Shown: one piece after another, positions 1-8,388 of the stretch | How the letters are laid out: each line of letters begins with the position of its first letter | Numbering within the stretch: the stretch's first letter is position 1 | Source: an uncultured Oscillospiraceae bacterium | GTDB taxonomy: Bacteria; Bacillota; Clostridia; Oscillospirales; Acutalibacteraceae | Assembly (NCBI GenBank): GCA_900544715.1 | Contig: UQWL01000015.1 | Location: forward strand, 1 to 64,000 | DNA: 64,000 nt | Direction of reading: 5' to 3' | Translations under genes and position numbers: made by a program | The notes under the pieces: model-generated | Told to the model about the DNA's origin: nothing | What the model saw: the letters and a program-made list of their open reading frames with translations, nothing else | The model's database searches: none

Positions 1-33
1 TATGACCACCCTTTCTCTGCGATTTTCTCCCGC

Positions 34-405
34 TCATCCGTAATCCTGCGCGTCGAAGGCGTTTTCCATGTGGCGGATTTCCCGCACCTTTCCCTGCGCA
101 TCCGCCTCTACCTCCATCACATCAAAGCGCGGCTGCAACGCACAGGGATGGGAAGCAAGGTAAAGCGAAGCGGTGCGCATTACCCTTTGCCGCTTTGCGG
201 GCGTCACCGCCTCCAAGGGGGAAGCGATTGCCCGCGGGCTGCGCGTTTTCACCTCGACAAATATAATATATGGCTTTTTCTCCGCAATGATGTCGATCTC
301 GCCGAAGCGAGTGCGGTAATTGGCGTCCAAAATCCGGTAGCCCTTTTTGCGAAGCACCTGTGCACAGGCGCGTTCGCCGAGCGGGCCCAATTGCTGCCGA
401 TCCAT
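34..405 (-). CDS. yraN: YraN (UPF0102) family protein
   Basis: Protein of 123 aa, the usual UPF0102 length. The family resembles Holliday-junction-resolvase/restriction-type nucleases, but its cellular role is not established. The core is visible as GEIDIIAEK followed by FVEVKTR, the D...ExK arrangement typical of this fold. I start at the ATG ending at 405 because GGGAGG lies six bases upstream; a TTG codon directly before it could extend the protein by one residue. It is the last complete gene of the rplS-lepB-lepB-ylqF-rnhB-yraN string, the gene order usual for Firmicutes. The downstream gene lies outside the window; only a purine-rich AGAAAGGGTGGTCATA stretch of its probable leader is visible at 1-20. 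Family call firm, function unknown. Confidence 0.9.
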   Translation of the reverse strand: MDRQQLGPLGERACAQVLRKKGYRILDANYRTRFGEIDIIAEKKPYIIFVEVKTRSPRAIASPLEAVTPAKRQRVMRTASLYLASHPCALQPRFDVMEVEADAQGKVREIRHMENAFDAQDYG

Positions 406-445
406 CAAAAGCCTCCCTGAAACAGCCGAAACTGCTCCATAGCAG

Positions 446-1063
446 TCACTTACCGTGGCGGCTCAAATTCTTTAAAAAGGTTTTCCGGTGCACTGGGGAA
501 ATCCCGTACTGCGCGAGCAACTCATAGTGCAGCTTCGTGCCATAACCCTTATGCTTCGCAAACTGGTATTGCGGGTACTCCCGGTCCAGCTCATACAGGT
601 AGCGGTCACGGCTGACCTTTGCAAGGATCGATGCCGCCGCGATGGATGCGGATTTGGCATCGCCCTTGACGACTGTGCGCTCGGCAGCCGGAAGGCCCGG
701 CGCGCGGTTACCGTCGATCAGTGCGAGATCCGGTTTCCCATGCAAGCCGCCAAACGCTCGGCGCATGGCGAGGAAGGTCGCCTGCAAGATGTTGATTTCA
801 TCGATCTCCTGCTCCGTCGCCATGGCGATGGAATAATCAACCGCACGGGCAGTGATTTCCGCAAAGAGTAGCTCGCGCTTTTTCTCGCTGAGCTTCTTGG
901 AATCATTGAGCCCCTCGATCTCCTCTCCCGGGCGCAGCACAACGCATGCGGCAAACACGGGGCCTGCAAGCGGCCCTCTGCCGGCTTCATCGATGCCGCA
1001 CACACATCGAAAGCCTTCCCGGGCCGCCTCCTCTTCATATCGGTACCAGTTAATCTCTCCCAT
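446..1063 (-). CDS. rnhB: Ribonuclease HII
   Basis: Protein of 205 aa. RNase HII cleaves RNA in RNA-DNA hybrids and removes misincorporated ribonucleotides in the cytoplasm. The signature CGIDEAGRGPLAGPV near residue 22 carries the first Asp-Glu metal ligands; the later LIDGN and the KSASIAAASILAKVSRD block are also characteristic. The length is normal for a bacterial RNase HII without an N-terminal extension. AAGGGGATCGGG precedes the ATG. A terminator-like hairpin lies between ylqF and this gene, so rnhB may be expressed partly by read-through. The rnhB-yraN pairing is common in Gram-positive bacteria. Call is secure. Confidence 0.97.
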   Translation of the reverse strand: MGEINWYRYEEEAAREGFRCVCGIDEAGRGPLAGPVFAACVVLRPGEEIEGLNDSKKLSEKKRELLFAEITARAVDYSIAMATEQEIDEINILQATFLAMRRAFGGLHGKPDLALIDGNRAPGLPAAERTVVKGDAKSASIAAASILAKVSRDRYLYELDREYPQYQFAKHKGYGTKLHYELLAQYGISPVHRKTFLKNLSRHGK

Positions 1064-1081
1064 CCCGATCCCCTTCCTATA

Positions 1082-1110
1082 GAAAAAAGGCCGGATTCCC
1101 CCAGCCTTTC
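1082..1110 (-). terminator. Terminator-like hairpin between ylqF and rnhB
   Basis: On the minus strand AAAGGC pairs with GCCTTT around a G-rich loop and is followed by TTTTTTC. It begins about seven bases after the ylqF stop. It probably attenuates read-through into rnhB. Confidence 0.65.
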
Positions 1111-1116
1111 TTTCGT

Positions 1117-1995
1117 TTAATCCGCCGGCGGAAACTCCAGCGTAATCCGCCCGAGCCTGCCCGCGCGGTATTCATCAAGCAGCATGGCACTCGCCCGCTC
1201 CGTGTCAATCTCTCCGCCGCGCATGAGCATGCCGCGCTTGCGGCCGATCTGCTCCAGCAGCTCATAGGGCTCGCTTTGGGACGCCTGTTCCAAATCGATC
1301 TTATAGCGCTCGCACAGCCGCGCGGGGTACTGCGCGCCCAACACAGCCAGCAGCCGGAGCGCCAGCGTTTCCACATCCATCACTTCATCTTTGACCGAGC
1401 CGATGAAAGCCAGGCGGTTACCCACCTCCGGATCGTCAAACTTCGGCCAAAGCACGCCGGGCGTATCGAGCAGCTCAATCCCCCCGCCGATGGCAAACCA
1501 TTGGTTCTGCCGGGTCACACCCGGCCGGTCGGCCACCTTGGCGCGGCTACGGCCCGCCATGCGGTTGATAAACGAGGATTTGCCCGTATTGGGGATACCA
1601 ATGACCATCATGCGCAGCGCGCGGCCCGCCATCCCCTTTTCCTGATTGGATTGAATTTTATCCCGCAGCAATTCCCGCACCGTATCGCCATAATCGTTGA
1701 GCCCGCGCCCGGAGCGGCAATCCACCGCTAAGGCAGGGCTGCCCTGCCTGCTGAACCACGCCTTCCAGCGGCGCGTGGCCGCCTCATCGGCCATATCGCA
1801 CTTATTGAGCAGCACAATATGCGGCTTGCTGGCGATCAGCTCGTTGAGCTCCGGGTTGCGGCTGCTCAGGGGCACCCGTGCATCCAGCAGCTCCGTCACC
1901 GCATCCACAAGGGGGAGGCTTTCTTTGATCTGCCTTCGGGTTTTTGCCATATGGCCGGGAAACCACTGCACCGTCTGTTTCTGAAAATCGCTCAT
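1117..1995 (-). CDS. ylqF: Ribosome biogenesis GTPase YlqF/RbgA
   Basis: Protein of 292 aa. RbgA is a GTPase needed for late assembly of the 50S subunit in Bacillus. The circularly permuted GTPase order is visible: LLNKCDMAD (G4) comes before GIPNTGKSSFINRM (G1, P-loop) and LLDTPGVLWPKF (G3). The N-terminal FPGHMAKTRR is the family hallmark. The C-terminal helical region is complete. It sits between signal peptidase and rnhB, as in Bacillus. Its neighbour rplS makes sense, since the product also acts on the large ribosomal subunit. Call is secure. Confidence 0.97.
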   Translation of the reverse strand: MSDFQKQTVQWFPGHMAKTRRQIKESLPLVDAVTELLDARVPLSSRNPELNELIASKPHIVLLNKCDMADEAATRRWKAWFSRQGSPALAVDCRSGRGLNDYGDTVRELLRDKIQSNQEKGMAGRALRMMVIGIPNTGKSSFINRMAGRSRAKVADRPGVTRQNQWFAIGGGIELLDTPGVLWPKFDDPEVGNRLAFIGSVKDEVMDVETLALRLLAVLGAQYPARLCERYKIDLEQASQSEPYELLEQIGRKRGMLMRGGEIDTERASAMLLDEYRAGRLGRITLEFPPAD

Positions 1996-2019
1996 CGATT
2001 CCTTACCTTCCAGATCGTA

Positions 2020-2625
2020 TCAATAGACCGACCAGTGCCCCAGAGGCGTAATACGGCCCTCTACCTTGCCCAGCACATAGCGCGCATCAATAAACCCAAT
2101 CATAGGCGAGCGGCTGTCTGTTGACATGTTGCGGTTATCCCCCATCACAAAGATGTGCCCTTCCGGGACGGTGACGGGAAACTCCACGCCCTCCTTCGTC
2201 AGCGTCGGCGCGTTGACGTAGGGCTCGTCGAGCGCTTTGTCATCGACATAGACGATCCCTTTTTCAAAATCAATATCTACCTTCTGGCCCTCCGTGGCGA
2301 TCACACGTTTCACAATTGGCTCGTGGAAAGCGTTGGGCTGTGTGACGATCACGATATCCTGATACTGTGGCTTATACTGCCGGCTTGATACCAGCAGGCG
2401 ATCATTCTCCTGCAAAGTAGGCACCATGGAGGTGCCCTCCACGCCCACCAAACGGAATAAAAAGGTAAAGATTAAAAAAATCACCAACAAAGCCGATACT
2501 AGAATATCCGCAAATTCATACACAGCGGATACCAACTTTTTACGGGCGGGCGACATCTGCTTTCTCTTCGGCGCCTGCGGCTGAACCGGCTGCTCTGCCT
2601 GCGGTACTTTTTCTTCTGGATCCAT
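2020..2625 (-). CDS. lepB: Signal peptidase I (second paralogue)
   Basis: Protein of 201 aa. A membrane-anchored Ser/Lys protease that removes signal peptides from secreted proteins. One membrane segment (LVSALLVIFLIFTFLF) is followed by EGTSMVPTL with the catalytic Ser and IVKRVIATEG with the catalytic Lys, then FVMGDNRNMSTDSR (box E). I place the start at the internal ATG at 2625 (MDPEEK) because GGAGG lies eight bases upstream. The longer reading from 2685 would overlap the preceding gene and lacks a site. The N-terminus is proline- and glutamine-rich before the membrane segment. It lies directly behind another lepB; the two proteins are alike but clearly diverged. Call is secure. Confidence 0.95.
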   Translation of the reverse strand: MDPEEKVPQAEQPVQPQAPKRKQMSPARKKLVSAVYEFADILVSALLVIFLIFTFLFRLVGVEGTSMVPTLQENDRLLVSSRQYKPQYQDIVIVTQPNAFHEPIVKRVIATEGQKVDIDFEKGIVYVDDKALDEPYVNAPTLTKEGVEFPVTVPEGHIFVMGDNRNMSTDSRSPMIGFIDARYVLGKVEGRITPLGHWSVY

Positions 2626-2677
2626 CTGTAAAACCTCCGCTCCGAAATATTGTGTTCCGTTCCACATCTGCCGCAAC

Positions 2678-3250
2678 CTATCCAATCTTCCACTGGCCTA
2701 CAGGGAACAAACGGAATACGGCTTTGCCAGAAAGATAGCGCGTATCGATAAATCCGATCATGGAGGAACGGCTGTCGAGCGAATCGTTGCGGTTATCCCC
2801 CATCACGAAAACATGGCCCTCCGGCACCTGGATCGGATAGGTAAGATCCCCCGCCTTCTCCACCGGCTCGCTGATATAGGGCTCGTCCAATATTTCGCCG
2901 TTTACTGCAACCGTATGCGCCTGCGGATCAATCTCAACCGTATCCCCCGCCACGGCAATGATGCGTTTGATCAGCGGCTCGTCAAGTGCATTTGGCTGCG
3001 AAGCCACAACAATATCGCCGCGCTGCGCATGAAAGCCGAGGGTAGTAACCGCCACCCAATTGTGATCCTGTAGCGTTGGCTTCATCGAATCACCGCTGAC
3101 CCAAAACGGGCGGCACGCAAAGGCGAACAGCACCATCACAAGTAGCACCGCCAGAGAAAGGGAGTCCAGTAGTTCATAGATCACATTCCACTTTGTGCGG
3201 CGTTCCGGGATTTCATCAAATTGAATGGTATATTCTTCATATCTGCGCAT
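2678..3250 (-). CDS. lepB: Signal peptidase I (first paralogue)
   Basis: Protein of 190 aa. It has the same architecture as the next gene: a single membrane segment around residues 25-45, then SGDSMKPTL (catalytic Ser), LIKRIIAVAG (catalytic Lys) and FVMGDNRNDSLDSR. I prefer the ATG at 3250, which has AGGA eight bases upstream, over the ATG at 3259. It follows rplS, separated by an intrinsic terminator, so its level may depend on read-through or an unseen promoter. Adjacent duplicate lepB genes may divide secretory substrates between them; that is inference. Confidence 0.95.
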   Translation of the reverse strand: MRRYEEYTIQFDEIPERRTKWNVIYELLDSLSLAVLLVMVLFAFACRPFWVSGDSMKPTLQDHNWVAVTTLGFHAQRGDIVVASQPNALDEPLIKRIIAVAGDTVEIDPQAHTVAVNGEILDEPYISEPVEKAGDLTYPIQVPEGHVFVMGDNRNDSLDSRSSMIGFIDTRYLSGKAVFRLFPVGQWKIG

Positions 3251-3264
3251 GTCAATCATCCTAA

Positions 3265-3298
3265 CAAAAAAGGGACACAGGTGTCACCCTTGTCCCTT
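3265..3298 (-). terminator. Intrinsic terminator/attenuator behind rplS
   Basis: Minus-strand stem AGGGACA/TGTCCCT closes over an inner GGGTGACACC hairpin and is followed by six T residues (3266-3271 on the plus strand). It lies between the rplS stop and the lepB start and should separate high rplS expression from the downstream genes. Confidence 0.8.
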
Positions 3299-3312
3299 CT
3301 GTACTTCTGCCC

Positions 3313-3657
3313 TCAGCGAAGCTGTTCCTTAACTTTTGCAGCCTTACCGACTCTGTCGCGCAGATAGTACAGCTTGCTCCTGCGCACCTTACCGGAGCGA
3401 ACCAGTTCCACTTTTGCAACATTGGGAGAATGCACCGGGAAAACACGCTCCACGCCAACGCCATAGGAAACGCGGCGAACGGTAAAGGTTTCGGATACGC
3501 CGCTGCCCTTCTTCGCAATCACTGTGCCTTCAAAAACCTGAATTCTCTCGCGCTCGCCTTCACGGATTTTTACATGAACTTTCACCGTATCACCCACGCG
3601 AACCACCGGTGCGTCCTGTTTCATCTGGCCTTCGGTAATAATCTTCAAAGCGTCCAT
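3313..3657 (-). CDS. rplS: 50S ribosomal protein L19
   Basis: Protein of 114 aa. L19 sits at the 30S-50S interface. The sequence contains the expected VGDTVKVHVKIREGERERIQVFEG segment and the basic C-terminal RSKLYYLRDR. I start at MDALKIITEGQ (3657) because GGAGGA stands about ten bases upstream and the length matches the family; a longer in-frame reading adds 12 unlikely residues. Usual partners rpsP, rimM and trmD are not upstream here. Instead a promoter lies at 3793-3821 and a hairpin-bearing leader at 3695-3721. Call is secure. Confidence 0.97.
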   Translation of the reverse strand: MDALKIITEGQMKQDAPVVRVGDTVKVHVKIREGERERIQVFEGTVIAKKGSGVSETFTVRRVSYGVGVERVFPVHSPNVAKVELVRSGKVRRSKLYYLRDRVGKAAKVKEQLR

Positions 3658-3694
3658 TTCTAAAATTTCCTCCTTCGATTTACAGGCGTTCATA

Positions 3695-3721
3695 CCGCCT
3701 ACGGCGGAAGCGGACCGTCCG
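3695..3721 (-). ncRNA. Candidate L19 leader hairpins
   Basis: In the rplS 5' UTR two compact inverted repeats follow each other: CCGCC-TAC-GGCGG (3695-3707) and the palindrome CGGACCGTCCG (3711-3721). L19 leaders with two small hairpins are known in Firmicutes as autoregulatory sites. I infer the same role here but have not matched the consensus. Confidence 0.45.
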
Positions 3722-3792
3722 TTTCAATGTCTGGCATAATCAGCCGGCATGAACCCCGTCGCAATGGCACGACGGAAAACAAATGCTTAAAT

Positions 3793-3821
3793 AGTTTAGC
3801 ATAAAAGCACAAGAGATGCAA
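3793..3821 (-). promoter_or_regulatory. Promoter of the rplS-lepB-ylqF-rnhB-yraN string
   Basis: Minus strand: TTGCAT (3816-3821), a 17-base spacer, then TAAACT (3793-3798) preceded by TG as an extended -10. Transcription would start about 125 bases before rplS. Confidence 0.7.
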
Positions 3822-4054
3822 GAGAAAAGCCAAAAATCAAATGGAATATTTTGTAGAGCATTCCCCCTTTTAAAAGCATGCCGAAGAAAACCGCCGTACG
3901 GCAGCGGTATCTCCTCCACCCATACCAACAGACGGCCGAACGCAGCCTGCATTGATTCGATGACCGATCCGATTTTGCAAAAAGGCAAGTCCCTTCTCAA
4001 AAATTGGCTATGAAAGTTTTATATACGATTTTTCGTAATAAAATATTGCAAAAT
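3822..4054. other. Intergenic DNA between the rplS promoter and the padR promoters
   Basis: The whole gap between rplS and padR is about 650 bases. Both ends carry promoters and leader structures, listed separately. In this middle part I see no gene with a ribosome binding site and no clear repeat. The short open frames here have no supporting start signals. Confidence 0.6.
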
Positions 4055-4057
4055 GTA

Positions 4058-4085
4058 TTGCATTTTAAAAAATTCATGGTATAAT
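4058..4085 (+). promoter_or_regulatory. Upstream promoter candidate for padR
   Basis: TTGCAT (4058-4063), a 16-base spacer and a perfect TATAAT (4080-4085). It lies about 220 bases before the padR start. The surrounding DNA is AT-rich. Confidence 0.5.
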
Positions 4086-4153
4086 TAGTTATAGATGGTT
4101 CCAATGCTTATCCAAAAATAGTTCCATAATAAATGGTAAGATGTGCGCCAAGT

Positions 4154-4192
4154 ATTTACTATTCAATATAATCGTGTTATGATATAGTAAAT
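4154..4192 (+). promoter_or_regulatory. Second padR promoter with overlapping 9-bp inverted repeat (operator candidate)
   Basis: TTTACT (4155-4160), a 17-base spacer and TATGAT (4178-4183) form a promoter. A perfect inverted repeat, ATTTACTAT (4154-4162) and ATAGTAAAT (4184-4192), covers the -35 and the region just after the -10, with arm centres 30 bases apart (about three helical turns). This suits autorepression by the dimeric PadR protein encoded next; that is inference. Confidence 0.55.
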
Positions 4193-4306
4193 TTTTTGAT
4201 TGCTTTCGCGAAGAACGACAGCTTCCAGATAGGTGCGTATGGAATGGAAAAGCGAAACCATTCAACGTAGTGAAATCCATACTGAAGAAATGAGGTGGCT
4301 TGCTCA

Positions 4307-4672
4307 ATGGGGAGCGCCAAAGACAATTTTAAAAAAGGTGCCGTGGAAATGCTGTTGCTGACAATGCTGTGCGAAGAAGATATGTACGGCTATCAGATGG
4401 CTCAGCTCGTCAAAAAGCGCAGTAAGGGGGAAATTACGATCCCGGAAGGTTCTATGTATCCCACCCTGTACCGCCTCATGAGCAAGGGCTACATCACTGA
4501 CCATCAATCCACCTCCGGGCGGCGTCAGCTGCGCGTCTATTATCATATTGAACCAGCGGGGCGTGAACATCTGGAACAGATCCGCAAGGATTATTTCGAC
4601 GTCAACCGCGGTATCCAGATGGTAATGGATAAGAGTGCGGAGGTCATCAGGGGTCTGCTGGAGGACCAGTAA
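4307..4672 (+). CDS. PadR family transcriptional regulator
   Basis: Protein of 121 aa. A winged-helix DNA-binding protein of the PadR-s1 type: the N-terminal GAVEMLLLTMLCEEDMYGYQ, the wing region PEGSMYPTLYRLMSKGYI and RRQLRVYYHIEPAGREHL are characteristic. The C-terminal helix after residue 90 would mediate dimerisation. The ATG at 4307 has TGAGGTGG eight bases upstream; a GTG at 4295 is the only alternative. PadR genes often lie beside a regulated efflux pump, but this one is alone between rplS and nifJ and ends in its own terminator. The inducer and targets cannot be read from the sequence. An inverted repeat over its promoter suggests autoregulation. Confidence 0.93.
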   Translation: MGSAKDNFKKGAVEMLLLTMLCEEDMYGYQMAQLVKKRSKGEITIPEGSMYPTLYRLMSKGYITDHQSTSGRRQLRVYYHIEPAGREHLEQIRKDYFDVNRGIQMVMDKSAEVIRGLLEDQ

Positions 4673-4701
4673 TCCCCTACACATTTTTTAAAATGCACTT
4701 T

Positions 4702-4738
4702 CCCCAATAGGCCGTTGGCCTATTGGGGACTTTTCTTT
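4702..4738 (+). terminator. Intrinsic terminator of padR
   Basis: Perfect 12-bp stem CCCCAATAGGCC/GGCCTATTGGGG with a GTT loop, followed by ACTTTTCTTT. It lies 30 bases after the stop codon. Confidence 0.92.
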
Positions 4739-4756
4739 GAGCCACAGAACGAAACC

Positions 4757-4787
4757 GTAAAAACGCGCGTCCTTCACAAAGCGCGTT
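4757..4787 (-). terminator. Intrinsic terminator of nifJ
   Basis: Minus strand AACGCGC/GCGCGTT stem with a 12-base loop followed by TTTTAC. It lies just after the nifJ stop and faces the padR terminator. Confidence 0.75.
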
Positions 4788-4821
4788 AATGCTTATTAAG
4801 ATATGGCCGTTTTCTTATGGC

Positions 4822-7800
4822 TTATTCAGCCGGCGCGTAGAGATCCTTGAGTTTGAGCAGGTGCTGATACTTCTCCTTGGAATACGCCTCGGATTTTTCG
4901 AACAGGCACTCTGCGCGATCCGGGAAGGCGCGGAGCAGGGAGTTGTAACGCACTTCGTTCATGATGAAGTCGCGGTAGCTCTGGCTCGGCTCCTTGCTGT
5001 CGAGGGAGAAGGGATTCTTGCCGTCCGCGGCAAGGCGCGGATCGAAGCGGAAGTTGTGCCAGTAGCCGGAAGCCACAGCAGCCTTCTCTTCCGTCATGCT
5101 GATGCCCATGCCGCCCTTGATACCGTGGTTGATACACGGCGCATAGGCGATGATGATGGACGGGCCGTCATAGCTCTCCGCCTCGTGGAAGGCCTTCAGG
5201 CACTGGTTGTAATCTGCGCCCATGGCGACCTGCGCCACATAAACATAACCATAGCTCATGGCGATCGCGGCGAGATCCTTCTTCTTCACAACCTTACCGG
5301 TTGCAGCAAACTGCGCGACAGCGCCGGTCGGCGTCGCCTTGGAGGCTTGGCCGCCCGTGTTAGAATAAACCTCTGTATCAAAGACGAGGATATTCACATT
5401 CTGGTTCTGTGCAAGCACATGATCCAGGCCGCCGAAGCCGATATCATAGGCCCAGCCGTCGCCGCCGAAGATCCAGATGGACTTCTTGTTCAGATAATCC
5501 TGATCCTTCAGGATTGCCTCGGCAGCAGCCTTGCAGCAATCCTTGTCAAACGCTGTGCTCTCAAGGAGCTTGATGAGCGCTTCGGATGCCGCCATATTGG
5601 CGCCGCTGTCGTTCTTTGTATCAATCCAGGCCTTCGCGGCTTCCGCCACACCAGCCTTGTCGCACTCGGCAAGAACGTTGACGTTCTCCTCCAAACGCGC
5701 ACGGATCTGCGCGTTGGCAAGATACATGCCGTAGCCGAATTCCGCATTGTCTTCAAACAGGGAGTTCGACCATGCCGGGCCCTGGCCCTTCTTATTCACC
5801 GTGTAGGGTGTGCTCGGTGCGGAACCGCCCCAGATGGAGGAGCAGCCCGTTGCATTGGCAATATACATCCGGTCGCCGAACAGCTGAGTAACAAGCTTTG
5901 CATACGGCGTTTCACCGCAGCCGGCGCATGCGCCGGAATACTCAAGCAGCGGGGTCTTGAACTGGCTGCCCTTCACGGTGGTCTCCTTGAATTTCGCAGC
6001 GACCTCCGGCTTCTCGGGCAGGGAATGCGCGTAGTTAAACTTCTCCTGCTCGTGCGCCTGCGTCTCAAGCGGCTTCATCACAAGGGCCTTCTCGCCCTTC
6101 ATGCCAGGGCAGACATTTGCGCAGGAGCCACAGCCCGTGCAGTCGAGTGCGGAAATGGTAACGGCAAATTGCATGCCAGGCACGCCGGTCATCGGCTTCA
6201 TCTTCATGCCTTCGGGGGCGTTCTTGGCCTCTTCCTCTGTCAGCGCGAACGGGCGGATGACCGCATGCGGACAGACATAGGAGCAGAAGTTGCACTGGAT
6301 GCAGTTTTCCGGAATCCAGCAGGGCGTATCAACCGCGATGCCGCGCTTCTCAAATGCAGCGGAACCCTGCGGGAACGTGCCGTCCGCCGCATCCTTGAAA
6401 GCGGATACAGGCAGCGTGTCGCCCAACTGGGCACTTGCGGGCTCCAGGATTTCCTTGACGAATTTCTTAAGCTCAGGGCGGTCGGTGTTGACCTCTGTCT
6501 CCACAACCGTATCCTCAGCATTTGCCCAGGAGGCTGGGATTTCAACCTTCACCGTGCCCGCAACGCCGCGCTCAATGGCGGCATGGTTCATGGCAACAAT
6601 CTTTTCGCCCTTCTTGCCGTAGGAGCGGGTGGCCGCGTCCTTCATGAGCTGAACGGCCTTATCCTCCGGGATGATGCCGGAGAGTTTGAAGAAGGCGGCC
6701 TGCAGGATCGTGTTGACGCGCCCGCCAAGGCCGAGCTCCTTCGCGATATGGGTAGCGTCGATCGTGTAGAACTGGATGTCGTTCTCCGCAATATAGCGCT
6801 TCATGGAGCCGGGCAGATGCTCGTCGAGCTGCGCGGCATCCCAGGAGCAGTTGAGCAGGAAGGTGCCGCCCTTCTTGAGATCCTCAACCATCTTATATTT
6901 CGTCACATAGGACGGGTTGTGGCAGGCCACAAAATCCGCCTGATTGATCAGGTAGGTGGATTTAATCGGCTTCTCGCCAAAGCGCAGATGAGAGGTCGTT
7001 ACACCGCCGGACTTTTTGGAGTCATAGGCAAAATAGCCCTGCGCATACATATCGGTATTGTCGCCGATGATCTTGATGGAGTTCTTGTTTGCGCCGACGG
7101 TACCGTCAGCGCCAAGGCCCCAGAATTTGCAGGAGTGCGTGCCCTTCGGGGTGGTATCCGGATTCTCGCTCACCGGCAGGGAGAGGTGCGTCACATCATC
7201 CTCAATCGCAACGGTGAAGCGCTTCTTCGGCTCCGCTTGCTCCATGTTGCGATAAACGGAGATGATATGGCCCGGGTTGGTATCCTTGGAGCCGAGGCCA
7301 TAACGGCCGCCATAGACGGGGATGTTGGCAAACGGCGTGTCGTGCAGAGCCGCCACAACATCGAGGTAGAGCGGCTCGCCCAGGGAGCCGGGCTCCTTGG
7401 TGCGGTCAAGCACGGAAATCCGCTTGACGGAAGCAGGAAGAACCTCCACCAGGTGCTTGACGGAGAACGGCCTGTAGAGGTGAACCTTCACAAGGCCGAC
7501 CTTCTCGCCGTGCGCATTGAGGTAATCCACGGTTTCCTCAATCGTGTCGCAGACGGAGCCCATTGCAACAATAACGTTCTCCGCATCCGATGCGCCATAG
7601 TAGTTGAAGGGCTTATAATCTGTGCCGAGACGGCTGTTGACCTCGTTCATGTAGTGAACAGTTGCCTCAACGGCATCGTCATAGTAGGGGTTGCAGGCCT
7701 CGCGTGCCTGGAAGAAGATATCCGGGTTTTGAGCGGAACCGCGCAGCACCGGATGCTCCGGGTTCAGGGAGCGGCGGCGGAATGCGTCTACCGCATCCCA

Positions 7801-8388
7801 GTCGAGCATTTCGCCCAGAGACTCATAGTCCCAAATCTTGATCTTCTGAATCTCATGGGAGGTGCGGAAGCCGTCGAAGAAATGCAGGAAGGGCACGCGG
7901 CTCTTGATCGTGGCCAAGTGGGACACAGCGCCGAGATCCATCACCTCTTGCGGGCTGTTGGAGCAGAGCATCGCATAGCCGGTCTGGCGGCAGGCATAAA
8001 TATCGGAATGGTCGCCGAAAATGTTCAACGCATGTGTGGAAACGCAGCGGGCGGAAACATTGATTACGCCCGGCAGCAGCTCGCCAGCGATCTTATACAT
8101 ATTCGGGATCATCAGAAGAAGGCCCTGGGATGCAGTGTAGGTCGTGGTGAGCGCGCCAGCTGCAAGGGAGCCGTGCACAGCGCCCGCCGCGCCGCCCTCA
8201 GACTGCATTTCCGCGAGCTTTACCTTCTGACCGAACAGATTTTTCTGGCCGGCTGCGGCCATCTTATCGGTCTCCTCCGCCATCACGGAAGACGGCGTGA
8301 TCGGGTAAATAGCGGCAACTTCGGTAAACGCATAGGATACGTATGCCGCGGCGCTATTACCGTCCATGGTCTTGGTTTTTCTTGCCAT
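4822..8388 (-). CDS. nifJ: Pyruvate:ferredoxin (flavodoxin) oxidoreductase
   Basis: Protein of 1188 aa, the full single-chain PFOR length. It converts pyruvate and CoA to acetyl-CoA and CO2 while reducing ferredoxin, the central step of clostridial fermentation in the cytoplasm. The N-terminal domain has YPITPSSVMAEETD. Two 4Fe-4S clusters are seen as CIQCNFCSYVCPH (about residue 696) and CTGCGSCANVCPG (about 749). The C-terminal TPP domain begins with GACAGCGETPYAKLVTQLFG (about 815), includes GDGWAYDIGFGG and carries the proximal-cluster cysteines. I start at the ATG at 8388: AAGGAGGA lies ten bases upstream, while a TTG two codons earlier is too close to it. It is a single-gene unit with its own promoter and terminator. 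A plus-strand open frame covers nearly the whole gene but is a codon-usage shadow. Confidence 0.98.
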   Translation of the reverse strand: MARKTKTMDGNSAAAYVSYAFTEVAAIYPITPSSVMAEETDKMAAAGQKNLFGQKVKLAEMQSEGGAAGAVHGSLAAGALTTTYTASQGLLLMIPNMYKIAGELLPGVINVSARCVSTHALNIFGDHSDIYACRQTGYAMLCSNSPQEVMDLGAVSHLATIKSRVPFLHFFDGFRTSHEIQKIKIWDYESLGEMLDWDAVDAFRRRSLNPEHPVLRGSAQNPDIFFQAREACNPYYDDAVEATVHYMNEVNSRLGTDYKPFNYYGASDAENVIVAMGSVCDTIEETVDYLNAHGEKVGLVKVHLYRPFSVKHLVEVLPASVKRISVLDRTKEPGSLGEPLYLDVVAALHDTPFANIPVYGGRYGLGSKDTNPGHIISVYRNMEQAEPKKRFTVAIEDDVTHLSLPVSENPDTTPKGTHSCKFWGLGADGTVGANKNSIKIIGDNTDMYAQGYFAYDSKKSGGVTTSHLRFGEKPIKSTYLINQADFVACHNPSYVTKYKMVEDLKKGGTFLLNCSWDAAQLDEHLPGSMKRYIAENDIQFYTIDATHIAKELGLGGRVNTILQAAFFKLSGIIPEDKAVQLMKDAATRSYGKKGEKIVAMNHAAIERGVAGTVKVEIPASWANAEDTVVETEVNTDRPELKKFVKEILEPASAQLGDTLPVSAFKDAADGTFPQGSAAFEKRGIAVDTPCWIPENCIQCNFCSYVCPHAVIRPFALTEEEAKNAPEGMKMKPMTGVPGMQFAVTISALDCTGCGSCANVCPGMKGEKALVMKPLETQAHEQEKFNYAHSLPEKPEVAAKFKETTVKGSQFKTPLLEYSGACAGCGETPYAKLVTQLFGDRMYIANATGCSSIWGGSAPSTPYTVNKKGQGPAWSNSLFEDNAEFGYGMYLANAQIRARLEENVNVLAECDKAGVAEAAKAWIDTKNDSGANMAASEALIKLLESTAFDKDCCKAAAEAILKDQDYLNKKSIWIFGGDGWAYDIGFGGLDHVLAQNQNVNILVFDTEVYSNTGGQASKATPTGAVAQFAATGKVVKKKDLAAIAMSYGYVYVAQVAMGADYNQCLKAFHEAESYDGPSIIIAYAPCINHGIKGGMGISMTEEKAAVASGYWHNFRFDPRLAADGKNPFSLDSKEPSQSYRDFIMNEVRYNSLLRAFPDRAECLFEKSEAYSKEKYQHLLKLKDLYAPAE

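Noticed and set aside
1..20. AGAAAGGGTGGTCATA on the minus strand as a fifth leader-element copy
   Set aside because: Only the Shine-Dalgarno and MVI-like end agrees; the hairpins and the TTTTGGC block are absent, and the rest is outside the window.
3816..4013. Small open frame between rplS and padR
   Set aside because: No ribosome binding site, no recognisable features and partial overlap with the rplS promoter region.
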